This document shows positions 1 through 21,727 of a DNA stretch of 64,000 nt, in pieces. A program made the translations under genes and the position numbers. Numbering within the stretch: position 1 is the stretch's first letter; each line of letters opens with the position of its first letter. The notes below the pieces were generated by a model. That model saw nothing but the letters and a program-made list of their open reading frames with translations. It did no database searches and was not told where the DNA came from. This stretch comes from Mesodorylaimus sp. YZB2_4. Lineage: Eukaryota > Nematoda > Enoplea > Dorylaimida > Dorylaimidae. The DNA lies in assembly GCA_030248295.1 (NCBI GenBank), contig JASANH010001234.1:124001-188000 (forward strand), in the 5' to 3' direction.

Positions 1-1434
1 ACTAAGTAAACGCTCTAAACTGGTTAATTCGGCTTCGGATAACGTTTGCAATAAATCCCTTAAACAAACAATACTTTTTTAAAAAATATTACAAAATAAA
101 TAAACTTTTCATACCGTATTTTTTGCAATAACGTCTTAAATGCACGAAACATTTCAGGCAATTGTTCAGTGGCTTTGTCCACGCACAATGGTCCGTCCGG
201 ATACAATAATAATCCACTAAAAAACGAGTGAAAATTTAAATTGGCGAACCCAAATTTCGCACATCATGGCGACAGAAAATGCACTAGCGCTACTTACTAA
301 ATGATAGCCAGCCGAGGCACTGTAATAATCACATTCGGGTCGCAATAATCGATCATGGCTTGAGTGATATAACCTCGTTGCATTGCTCTAAAAAAGGGAG
401 ATGTAGGATCCAATAAAAAGCATCTTCGTGGATAATTTACCTTTGTAGGGTCTCAGAAAACAAGACAGCAACGTCCAATTGCATTTCGTATTCTTTCACT
501 GATTTGACAGGCACCATTGCGCTAACGTAGCTAAAATTACAAGATCACATTTTAAACAACCAGCGACAAGATATAAAATTTTACCTCAATTCGAATTCGG
601 CGAAAACCAAATCGAATTGTCGAAGTAAGCGCCGAACCTAAAAGAGGAAATTTGGGTAAATTTACAAAGATTTCTTCAAAAAAAAAACAGAACATTCTCA
701 AAGACTTGATTTTAAAAGATAAAATTGAATACTTACTCGTTCTGGATAGACGTAGACATTTTTTAAACTTTGTTGCCTCAACGCTTCTCGTAATGCATCA
801 ATATTTTGTATCAAACCCTTCGCCAAAGGACGGATGACTTCACTTTCGAATTCTCTATCAACAATATTCGACCCCGCAGCAAGGCACTAAAATATGGGAA
901 TTACTAGATTCAGAAGACTCGTCTTGGAAATCCGACTTACCTCTGCGCCGAACCATAATTGTCCAGGCAAGTTCTCATGCAAAATATCATCAGGGAACTT
1001 GACACGGAAGTCGCGCGGAGCACGGTCAGCTTCCGATGGAAAGACTTCATTCAACATTTCCTCTGCAAGAAAAGCAAGTTGGCCCGCAATTCTTTAGTGC
1101 GACTCAAGAAAATGTATACCCTAATTCTACGACTAAATGTGATGATTGACTTACCAATGATTAATAAAACGCGATCTTGACACTGGCGTAATTGATTGAG
1201 TAATTGGTGCGATCGCTCTGGATCTCTTCTGGAGTCTAAAGAATCCAATTCGCTGGCTATCGAATTCAATGCTTCGTCCGCATGAAAAAATTTCGCCAAA
1301 GGCGCCCAATCGTCAATCTTAAAAAAGGAATCGTTAAATTAGCTGATCGAAGCCTATTGTAAGCTAGAAGAAAAGGACTTGAAATTTTTAAAACTTACCC
1401 TTGGACGAAAAACTAATTTACGTAAAGTGTACAT
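1..1434 (-). CDS. lst-2: LST2 / ZFYVE28 homologue (5' part, truncated by window edge)
   Basis: Nine minus-strand exons join in frame: 1434-1399, 1317-1155, 1062-941, 886-737, 637-585, 530-441, 387-298, 216-115 and 58 to beyond base 1. They give 288 residues starting MYTLRKLVF. Successive blocks match the conserved N-terminal region of lateral signaling target protein 2: [64 protein letters not shown] and [11 protein letters not shown]2 is a FYVE-domain protein of early endosomes and is described as a negative regulator of EGFR/LIN-12-type signalling. The variable middle and the C-terminal FYVE zinc finger must lie left of base 1, so PI3P binding cannot be checked here. All joins use GT donors and AG acceptors, mostly TTTTAG, with introns of about 40-100 bases. 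Confidence 0.93.
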
Positions 1435-2218
1435 TTCAAAAATTTGTTGTTCAGATCAAAAAATGTTATAAAAATTCGGATTCATCGAGGATCAAAAAAA
1501 TTCAATCGTCGAGATTCATATCGAAGATAAAATCAGAATTCAAAATAGTGGCAATGAAAAGGGCACTTTCGTGAATACTTTCAAAATATTTACGCTGACC
1601 GGAAATGCAAATTACAATGATGACGCGATGCGCCCTACAAGGAAGGCGAACTGCATGACGTCACACGGCTGTCACAAGTGGTCCCGCGCACATGTTTCTA
1701 ACAGTTTGTTATAAGCAGTTAAACAATTATACCTGCCAGCTCTTTTCCGCGCGAAATTAAAATCTATATTTGTCTTATGAGAAAGGCCCGAATAGCAGAG
1801 TGTGTTTTAGTGACCCGGTTTATATCTGCTCCGTGTCAACAGGTGTGACATTTCTCATCTTGCGTAACATATAGTGCGCATCATTTGAGAATGCACATTT
1901 GGAACATTTTGAAGCACTTGAATGGAAATTCAAAATAAACTGCAATAAATTGTGTCATTTACTTTTTTTCTAATGCGCCAGTGCAACTATTGAAATCGCG
2001 GTTGTAGAAAAGTAAAAGCCTTCAAGGCAATTTTTTATGTATTGATGTACAAAACAGGGCGTTTTGTGCTGGTGAGAAAGTTTGTTTGGCCCCACTTTCT
2101 CCCAGTTCCAAATACCATCTGGAGCATGTCGAGGAAAGGCCGAGTAGAAAAAGGACGGGCAACTGTTTCGCATTCACTCTTTTGAGGCATCACTCGTTTT
2201 GGGCATTGAAGTCAGGAA
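1435..2218. other. Intergenic region between divergent genes
   Basis: This AT-rich gap separates LST2 (leftward) from the coiled-coil gene (rightward) and should hold both promoters. It contains one perfect CRE palindrome TGACGTCA at 1656-1663. No coding exon with family similarity was found. A possible splice acceptor (GTCAG) lies 3 bases before the ATG at 2219. Confidence 0.5.
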
Positions 2219-2956
2219 ATGTTCTACCCTGGCCAGTACTACAGGAGGGCACCAAGCAACAGTATGGAGAGTGGGCGTATGTCCTCCACGTCCACGTCCA
2301 CGTCCGGAGTGTCCCCCAAGCGGAGTCGAGGACAGGAGAGTGATGTGGATTGGGATTCAGGGGTGGAGGATGGTCATAGTCAGGTGTCCCCCGGACCAAT
2401 GTCCTATTTGGTACCCTTGACGTGGGAACGATTGGATCAATATTCGGTGGATTATGCAATACAATTGAAATCATTGGTGGCCGATGTGGATTTTTTTCGA
2501 TTATTAGCAAGTCGAGATAGCAATCCGAGCGATGATTTGTTGGAGGAGATGAGACGAAAATTGAAGCCTCGACTGGTAACGTTGGACGAAGATGTACTGC
2601 AAGTCATGGACCAAGTGAAGGCCAATGTGGATCGATGTCGGATCATGGACTCCAGGCTGTCCATGTTGCTGACTTACAACACCATCCTGCACGATATCCA
2701 TGTGCAGTTGGAGAAAATAATGACCAAAATATTGGATGAATTGGAGATCCATTTGAGAGTGATGCAACGAGGGGGGCCACAGCCCAGGGCACGCAATCAA
2801 GCCATATGCACTGCTGTCTCAGAGATATCCAAGATGGCTAACAGATTGGAGAGCCAGGCACGCAAGGAGGGTATTGCTCGTCGACAACACTCTCCTTCGA
2901 GCACAGCAAGTGTCACCCGCAGTGTGTCTTGGGCAGACGCACCACGAGATAACTAA
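2219..2956 (+). CDS. Unrecognised 245-aa coiled-coil protein
   Basis: This is a single open frame of 245 codons from ATG at 2219 to TAA at 2954-2956. I do not recognise the family. Residues 1-75 are low-complexity and Ser/Thr/Gly rich with a basic SPKRSRG patch. Residues ~80-205 are predicted mostly helical, with heptad-like Leu/Ile/Met spacing (for example LDQYSVDYAIQLKSLVADV and QLEKIMTKILDELEIHLRV). The last 40 residues are Ser-rich and basic. There is no signal peptide or membrane segment. ATGs at residues 16 and 21 are alternative starts. A polyadenylation signal lies 238 bases past the stop. Codon use looks coding throughout, so a real gene is likely, perhaps with further 5' exons. Confidence 0.6.
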   Translation: MFYPGQYYRRAPSNSMESGRMSSTSTSTSGVSPKRSRGQESDVDWDSGVEDGHSQVSPGPMSYLVPLTWERLDQYSVDYAIQLKSLVADVDFFRLLASRDSNPSDDLLEEMRRKLKPRLVTLDEDVLQVMDQVKANVDRCRIMDSRLSMLLTYNTILHDIHVQLEKIMTKILDELEIHLRVMQRGGPQPRARNQAICTAVSEISKMANRLESQARKEGIARRQHSPSSTASVTRSVSWADAPRDN

Positions 2957-3710
2957 CTTTAAAGGGCCACCCTGGACTGATCCCAAGGTTACTGTACCCA
3001 TAGCCACTGAAGGACTGATAGCCATGTCAAAGCATGATGGGAGAAGGAGCAGATCTTTCCATTTTTTTTTTATTGAGAGACACTGATTTGTGAATCGTTG
3101 GCCCTGATTGTTATTTTGAATGGTTATAGTGTGTCTTTACTGTAGTCTAGTACAGTGCAAAGTGATTGGGGCAGTTTTCGTGCGTGTGATATCAATAAAT
3201 AATCTGGCATCAGCATTATTCACCATGGCTTTTTATTTTGCACAATACACATTCAGCAGATCAGAAATATTCACTAGTCACGCGACGAAACTGCGAGCAG
3301 GAAACGGCGCTCCTTTTGGGCGCCAGCGGGCCTGCGCACCATCGCCGGGAGGGCGCCGCGTTACAGCGGCCGAGGGGGCCGGGGGGCTTTTCCCCAAAGG
3401 CCGGAAGCCCCCCAAACCCCAAAAAAACCAACACCCCCCCCCCCCTCCCAAACCAACACCCACCACACCACCAACCCCCAAAACCAGCGGAGGCATCCGC
3501 GACATCCCCTCTCACAACTCCCCCTCACTTTCAAATAACCAAACCCCCACCTCCCCCCCCCCCCCCCCGTACTTGTTATAGCCAGCATGTGCCTGCGCAT
3601 CAGCTTTCCATTTATACAGTATGACACCGCGCACACGATGTTCGATCGATTTCGGCTGAATTTTGCGAAAAATCACGAAATAGAACGAACTGAAGTCCAT
3701 AGTTTTCTGA
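2957..3710. other. 3' flank and C-rich low-complexity spacer
   Basis: The first ~250 bases are the probable 3' UTR of the upstream gene. Bases 3300-3570 are GC- and C-rich simple sequence, including C runs at about 3434-3446 and 3551-3568. Proline- and glycine-rich open frames in this stretch are products of the composition. No gene is seen before the ATG at 3711. Confidence 0.5.
3194..3199 (+). terminator. Polyadenylation signal AATAAA
   Basis: A canonical hexamer lies 238 bases downstream of the stop codon of the coiled-coil gene at 2219-2956, on the same strand. Confidence 0.5.
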
Positions 3711-6700
3711 ATGGATAAAGAAAATAATGATCAATTTCAAAGCAATGCTGCAGCCGTAATTGATTCTGAAGAAGCGCAGTGTCAGGTTTGCGTTCAAAAA
3801 ATGTTTTGTTCAATTCTAAAAATAAAATTTTATAGGTTACGGTAGATATCGATCCCGATGCAGAAGAAGATCTTTGCTACGGTGATGGTGAGAATGCAGG
3901 AGCGTGTGTGGCTGATCCCGCACCTCCCGAATTGCCATCGTTTTTGGACAATGTTCGAATCGAGCAAATAACTCCTGAAATACAACGAAGACTACAACTC
4001 AGTTTGGATTTACCATCGGTTTCGGCGTCATTGAAGAATTGGGAATGGCTCGCATCGCATTTGGGAATGCCCGCAGAAGAGATCACGGTAAGTTGTGTGA
4101 CTGATTTCGTTATTAAAATTCTTAACAAGTTTTTATTCATCCCCACTCGATGGGATTCTTGTCGCGCTTTTGCCGTTTGGTCCCCAGCTTAGTCTGGTAC
4201 AGATATGGCTGACTTAAGCCTAATATCAGTCTAAGCTGACCTATGTTGGGGGACCGAACAGTAAAAGTGCCCACTTGTCTAGAAGAGAGGGCCTGTTAAA
4301 AACATAAGAAAATAAACAGGCTGTACGAATTGGAAATTGAGCGAAAACAATGTGGATTGGGTTGAATAGGAAAGATCCGAAACTAAAACATATCGGAAGG
4401 AATTGATCTGATCGCAATTAATGTCTGTTCCCCGCTAACATAAATTCAGCCATGTTACTTTCCCGCAACTGAATATTCCTTCGGAAATGGTAGCTTAGAA
4501 TTTTACCGATCGAACGAGCCTATCCCAACATGTTACAGGGAAGCTCTTTCAAGCATGCTGTCCGCTGCGTGAATAAAATTCTAACTTTAGGTCCACCCAA
4601 TTTCCAGCTCGTTCTGCCATGACTTCTGGCCTGGATCATAAAATGCCCTGGCCAATCTCTGCGAACATATCATCGATTCTCAGGGCCTTTTTTCTGCCCT
4701 GAAAATCGACAGTTGGTTATGCTCGATTTTATACGCTTTTAGTTTCCGTTTTAGTACATACGCGACCGAGTCCATTATCCGGACAGCCCAACCGTAGTTG
4801 TCCTGCGACAGTACGGCCGAGAAAGCTTTGGTCGTATTCTACGGATCATACGCGATTCTTTACACCGATACGATGTCATCATACAGCTCTTGCCCGCTCT
4901 GTTTGGTAAGTGGTCTTGAGCTCTACTTGTACAGTGCCAGTTTGACCAGCCTATTGCTTTTAGCTTTCGAAGAACATTTGAGAAGTATCAAACCACAAGA
5001 TGGCGCTACTGCAGCCGCTTCAGCGACCTCTGTCCCGTCGAAACCGGATGAGTCGTCAGCAACCATGGATTCCGGGGTTGTGGGATCGCCGAATGCTACC
5101 ACTATGGGCACATCAGGTATGGACTGTGAAATGGGATGGAGCCCGAGGAGGGAGTGTCTGTTTTCGTTCATGTCCTGCCCTCTGTCGAAGTGGTGCAAAA
5201 CAGGTGGGCGCACCAGTGACAGACATGCGTACCAAGTGGCTGGGTAAGTCTCGGAAAACAGACTGAACTGGTTCCTCCTGGCTTGTCTAACTAGTTTTTG
5301 TTTTCTGTGGTAGGTCTCAGGCCGAGTCATAGTAAACTGTGAGAACGCAGTCATGCGTAGCAGACGCATATGCAGAACGTTGCAACAAGTGGGGTCCACG
5401 CCTGACCACCAACACTGATTTTGAGGCTGTCTGACGCTGAGCATCCCCAAAGCAAGATAGTCTTGCAATAGGCGCTCGTCGTGCTTTGGTTTGTTTTTGA
5501 TAAAACCGCTGCTGGAACTGGTGAAGAACTGTTTGTTCCACTTGCAGCAGGTTTGAGGTGCCGAAGGGTCGATGGGGTGGGCTAGCTGGTTGGGGGGACA
5601 TGCGGCTTCTTCACGGCTTTTTAGCCGACGGGGTCCAGGGGGCAGTGTATGCACGCAGTATGTAGAGGATCGACTGGCAATCGATATTCTGCACGAAGCC
5701 AGTATCTGGGAGCGTCACCCGCTAGAGTGATGTTTCAGCCTTTGGTTTTGGCCCGTCACTGCCCCCCCCCCCCCCCCCCCAGTAGTAGGGACCCAGTCGT
5801 ATGACATTGCCAGTCGAGCCTTTACAATATGGCCATGTATGGACACTCGCACAAGCTTAGGTCTCGTTTCAGGCAGATTCAGCCAGGCGATTGGTGGGCC
5901 ATCGAACGGCAGTCCTCTTATTCTGATCACGTTCGCAGAAGAGACGCCTCAGCACAAGAAACTGGTTCTGTGGTTGTGCAAGAACCTGGAGAATGCCAGT
6001 GCCAGAGTCGTGCTGGACGACAGCTTAGGCGGCGCCGCTGCTGATGATTGGACGGGCCGAGTGTCTGAATGCTTCTCTCAGGTAAGGAATTCGTGGCACT
6101 TTGGGTTTAGGTAGAATGACGGCGCAGCTTTGGCGGTGGCCCGGGTTAGGGGCGCATACCATCATAGTAGGGAAAAGGTAGTATAAAGGCCTGCGTGGGC
6201 GTGGGCTGAAAGACTGGTTGAACTCGGACATTTTATGAAAACTAAACCTGGTGTGGCTTCACTTCTGTGGGCCGGGTCTCGTGCAGCTCCAGTTACCCTA
6301 TAGATCTAACCCTCTTCTCCAGCGAGTCATAAAACGAGGCCACGGGGACCAACGCATAAAGCATAGGCCACTCCCCCCCCCCCCCAGACATCTGCTTCCT
6401 GGTGTTCTCGTCGCCTCGACTGTGCCGAGAGAACCTAGGACCGCCGCTCGTTTGAGGAATTGGGTAATGCCTACAGTCAGGCGCTGCCCGAGATATGGAC
6501 TTTCCTAGCTCGGGTTTGGTTTTTGCCTTCGTAACCTCGAGTACGTTTTTCAGGCTCGTTCAGTCATTGTCGTGTGTTCTCCCGGCTACTTTCGATGCGT
6601 GGACCCTGCAGCCACGTCGGACGATACACCTCAGCTGACCGACATGCACTCGCAGTGTTCTCGACTGATCTACCAACTCATGTGCTCCGAATATCGTCAG

Positions 6701-6865
6701 TACAATTGCAGAAATCGTCGTTTTCGTCCCGTCATCTTCGACACAGCACCCGGCGGCGTGGAGATGGTGCCACCCATTCTTCGAAACACGGTCATTCATC
6801 GATGGCCGAGGCAGCACAATGAACTGATGAAACTGGTATTCGGCAGTGGACAGTCGGCTAGTTAG
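3711..6865 (+). CDS. actl-1: ACT1/CIKS-like adaptor with death domain and SEFIR domain
   Basis: Six exons join in frame to 383 residues: 3711-3785, 3836-4087, 4755-4905, 4964-5116, 5873-6081 and 6554-6865. Residues ~55-160 form a death domain, with LKNWEWLASHLGMPAEEI, the SPTVVVLRQYG helix and LGRIL-like GRILRIIRDSLHRYDVI. A Ser/Ala-rich linker follows. Residues ~215-375 form a SEFIR domain (the TIR-like module of IL-17 receptors and ACT1), seen in LILITFAEETPQHK, RSVIVVCSPGYF, CSRLIYQLM, FRPVIFD and VIHRWPRQHNELM. ACT1-type adaptors couple IL-17-family receptors to Pelle/IRAK or TRAF signalling in the cytoplasm by SEFIR-SEFIR contact. As I recall, the nematode orthologue is ACTL-1; the symbol is by analogy. 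AATAAA at 6978 ends the transcript. Confidence 0.85.
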
Positions 6866-6977
6866 TGCTGTCCTGTCCTGTCCTGTACGTTTGTCGTCAA
6901 GTCAATTACTCCTTCTCCAGATTCAGCTGTGCTGACACCACATTGCAAGCACTAATCCAACTCGTCGCACTCGATCC

Positions 6978-6983
6978 AATAAA
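6978..6983 (+). terminator. Polyadenylation signal AATAAA for the SEFIR adaptor
   Basis: This hexamer lies 113 bases after the stop codon at 6865 in an otherwise gene-free gap. HIPK converges from the right with its stop at 7258. Confidence 0.6.
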
Positions 6984-7257
6984 TTGACAAAAAATATAGG
7001 AAATAATGCGGAACAGTGAAAACGGCAATAACCAAAGCAATTTACAAAAATAACGCACAACTCATCTCCGAATTATATAGACGACAAAACAAAGGGGAAA
7101 CCCGATTCATGACAGAACCAGACTCACTGTTCAATGCACAGTCAATACGGGACCAAGCTGCTACCTAACACTGCACGACATTAGTTAGCAAACTGCACTA
7201 AACGGTAAAACGATTGTACTGTCCCCACGCCCCAACCCCACAGAACGACTTACTGCT

Positions 7258-10754
<3,497 letters not shown>

Positions 10755-11873
10755 TCATAAAACTCTATTTTAATCGAAGGCTGTTTTCTGCGTGTCCCTG
10801 TAGCTATGAAACCCGAGAAAGCGAATACAACGCATGACCTCATTTGACGTAACACTGCATTTGCGCACCATGCGCACGTGCGCAACGAAGTAAACTGATC
10901 CTATGCCGTTTATCACGTAATAAAACAGGCAAAAATATTCTCCAAAAGAGCACAACATTCCTAAAAATCCTTACCAAACATCAACTGCCACCCTAGTCTT
11001 TCTATCTCCCGCTTACCTTTCAACTTCCGTGTTCGTTTTGTCCGAAATATCAAGACCCGAAATTTGGCTTTATTACTGAAAATTACTGTGTCGCCCGCTA
11101 CAAGAACATTTTTGGTTAAATAATTAGCGTCGAAGGTATGTCGACGACAAAAAAGGCACTTGAGCAATGGATTTAAATGTTAGAATGATGATATTTAAAA
11201 GAAAGAAAACACACAAAACGGGCGATCGACCGACGAAAATTTTCCAAAATCACACGACCAACGCAAGAGAGGTCGCGAAACGAAGACGCGCACACCCGCA
11301 CAGCACATGTTAAGTGCTTATGACAAAAGGAGCCGGTTGTGAGCGATTTTTCAAATCTTCGCCACGATTTTAGTCTGTTTGCCCGATAGGCCTAAGTCTT
11401 CTTGATAAGTTAATGTAAATTTTGATCATTTTTTCATGATTTACTAATCGATAAAACACGATGCACGTTTCGAAACGAAGATTTTCTTGGTTTTTGTTGA
11501 ATTTTAATGGGTAACTACAAATTTGGTTTTTCTGTGTTTGAAAATCTTTGGAATCTCTTTCTGTTAATGCGTACTGTACAGTACCGAACCTTGTATGTGC
11601 ATAATTTTTCCTCATATCCTCGAACGATCAGTATATATGGTCATGACGTAAATGTGCAGTCGGTGCTCATTTTCTATGACGATGTTCAATCAGAGCTCTT
11701 TTGTTTTTTTGTTCAATCTGGATACGGAAAATTGGATTTAGAAATATGAATTGATGTGACGAGTGATAAATGAAGACCTAGCTAGTTTTGAACGCATGAC
11801 ATTCCTAAAATGTCTCAGTGATCGGATGGAATTATGTGCCGTATAAATTTTGAATTCACGGGAGCTAGCCAAT

Positions 11874-11881
11874 TGACGTCA
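11874..11881. promoter_or_regulatory. CRE palindrome TGACGTCA
   Basis: Perfect 8-base cAMP-response element (CREB/ATF type) in the HIPK/SIK intergenic region. Confidence 0.5.
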
Positions 11882-12152
11882 TTGGCCTATTTTTATTTAC
11901 CTAATACTTCTATTTTAGGTTGTTGAATATTAGGCGTAGAGATAACTCGATTTTTCTTCGTCGTCATTACAACCGTCGGCGATAGAACGGAATGAAATAT
12001 AAATAAGATGATCCGATGCGGAATTGAGAAAAAAAATCGAAAAGATCTCGAGAAGGTCAAGCGTATGTTCTTACGGCTAGTTGGTGCGTACGTCATCGAA
12101 ACATTTGTGCTCTAGGCTGGAGACGAAGTAAAAACGCCAAAGACGTCGGTCC

Positions 12153-12160
12153 TGACGTCA
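12153..12160. promoter_or_regulatory. CRE palindrome TGACGTCA
   Basis: Perfect CRE, 1.5 kb upstream of the SIK start codon. Confidence 0.5.
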
Positions 12161-12689
12161 AAGCCGAGTGCTGATTCCGAAGCGTGTGGACGAACGATTT
12201 AGCAAAGTACGGTTGGACGGCCTAGATCAATATTGGTTCGGGTACGGTCTTTGTCGAGGCATCGCCCTCTCCGCCCTCGGACTCAATATCGATCATTATT
12301 GCGACTCATCCCACCGTCCCTGAGACCACCATTTCGAGCCTGTGTAAACCATCGTACAAAAAGGGCAAAGAACTTGCATTTTTTCAGGTAAGCTAGGCGC
12401 TTAGGTTTCGAGAATTTATATAAGATTAGTTTATCCATTAGCCAACATTTGAGTGGTGCGTGTGGGACGATTCATTTGCGAGAGGCCCAGTTGACATTTT
12501 CATCGATGATGGCTAGTTTCGTGCCGAGATTTGAATAGTTGGCTAAAATAAACGGGAAGGTTATGAGAAAAGGGAACGGGGCGAATCCATTTGCGTCAAT
12601 AGCCGAGCTTGCATGCTCTCTGGCACGTGTGGTCGATTCGTTGAAACATTCTTCTCTTAACTTGGCCACGGTCGAGGCTTGAAAACGAA

Positions 12690-12713
12690 TGACGTCACCA
12701 TTGACTGACGTCA
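12690..12713. promoter_or_regulatory. Tandem pair of CRE palindromes
   Basis: Two perfect TGACGTCA sites at 12690-12697 and 12706-12713, separated by 8 bases, about 1 kb upstream of the SIK start. The 16-base centre-to-centre spacing would allow two CREB/ATF dimers. Confidence 0.6.
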
Positions 12714-13657
12714 CGACGGGTCTGGCCGCCGAGGCGAGCGAGAGAGAATGTCGATCACTTTCTCCGAAGGATGGCTTGTCTTGGGCGCGTTCGAGTAGGT
12801 GCCTTCGTTTTCTATCAGCATTCGTTCGCGCAACAAAATGTTTTTCTTTTCTTTTTCTACCATCTTAAAGGTATAATTTTCTATTTCGTTTTTGAATTTT
12901 TAGTGAATTTTAAAATTATAGAGAATATTTTTCGCTACGTATAGTTTTTTTCGTATATCCATTATCGCACGGCGAGAAGTTTGTCAGGCGAAGGAAGGAG
13001 CTGAGCTAAAGCTGAAGCTAATCAAGCGTAGGCTAGTCCTCGTCGCCTCGTCGCCCGTCGTCTCTTCGTCGCATCGTTACTTGGCAGCTCGACCTTGCAG
13101 CCTAGTATACAGTAGATGCTTCGGCTCTTATCACGCATTCGCGACTTTCCATAACGGATGGGGTAAAGAAGAAAACTTTGTCTTATCATTGCGTTTTCCG
13201 AGCGTCACAGCCGTTTTTCCTTTCGTGTTTTAAGCGTCAAAACTCATTTTAGGAACGTGAAAGAGAGAGTGTTTTGGTTATTCCTTAGCGGTTTTTTCTT
13301 TTCTTTGCAGGTTAAATTGGCAAAGTCGATCGAAGGATTAAATTATCGATTTTTCCCCGATCAATATGATCATGTTGGAATGGGCAGCTTAGCGGGCTTA
13401 TTATTCGATTCGTGGCAATTATTTCGACGATTCTCATGTCCCGTTTTTCACCTGTTCAAATTATCCGGTGTGTATCTAGTCGAATTGTGATTGGATTGTG
13501 TGTCCGAGCTTGACTTTGCTCATCGCCCGAAGAAGACGATAGGTTTTCTCGACGGGATATCCATCGAGCGGATCGGATTTGTTTCCGCTTCTTCTACTTT
13601 TCGTCTTCGAGATTAGACACGTAAGGAAAGGGTGGCTCGGGTCGATCTCGGAGGTAG

Positions 13658-21156
<7,499 letters not shown>

Positions 21157-21727
21157 GTAGAAACGGGTCGTCTTTCCTTCGAATGAGGCTTTATAATATG
21201 TCTGTTCAGAATATACTTTATTCATGTTCAATGTTGTGTTTTGGTGGTTTTTTTTTGGGTCAGTCCGTGCGTTTGCGAGTCATCATTTTTTGTGTAAGTA
21301 AGCGAAAGTTTTACTTACTGAGTCTATTTAGGTAAAAAAGATCTTTATGCGCGTTGTTTATATTCTATGATTCAAAGTTCGATGTGCAATCGAACCACTC
21401 AGTAACGCTTTAACGCGTACCTTGTACATTCGAAATCTAAGTCTCTGATATTTTGTTTTTTCAGTCATTTTTGTGCCAGAATGTTTTGTAGATTAGAAGC
21501 GTCTTGCTAAAAAATGTGGCACGGGCGGATATGGAAAGCATGACTGCGGGAGGTACGCATACGGGCCATGCTAAGAGGAAAAGTATTATACGTTTTTTAA
21601 AATGCTACTTTATAATTTGGTTTTTTATCGGCTCATAGTCTTGTTTCCGCACGGGCAACGGGTTTTATGAATAAAACTGATGAAAATTGACTAATCTATT
21701 CTTAATGAGACTAAGAATGATGTAGAA
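21157..21727. other. Convergent gap between SIK and mL41
   Basis: This AT-rich stretch carries the SIK 3' UTR from the left and the mL41 3' UTR from the right. No other gene is visible. Confidence 0.5.
21670..21675 (+). terminator. Polyadenylation signal AATAAA for SIK
   Basis: This is the first canonical hexamer I see after the SIK stop at 21156, implying a 3' UTR of about 0.5 kb. The mL41 stop (minus strand) is only 53 bases further on. Confidence 0.45.

Noticed and set aside
3120-3636. Proline-rich and glycine-rich open frames on both strands
   Set aside because: They are produced by C-rich simple sequence and lack domain structure or codon bias.
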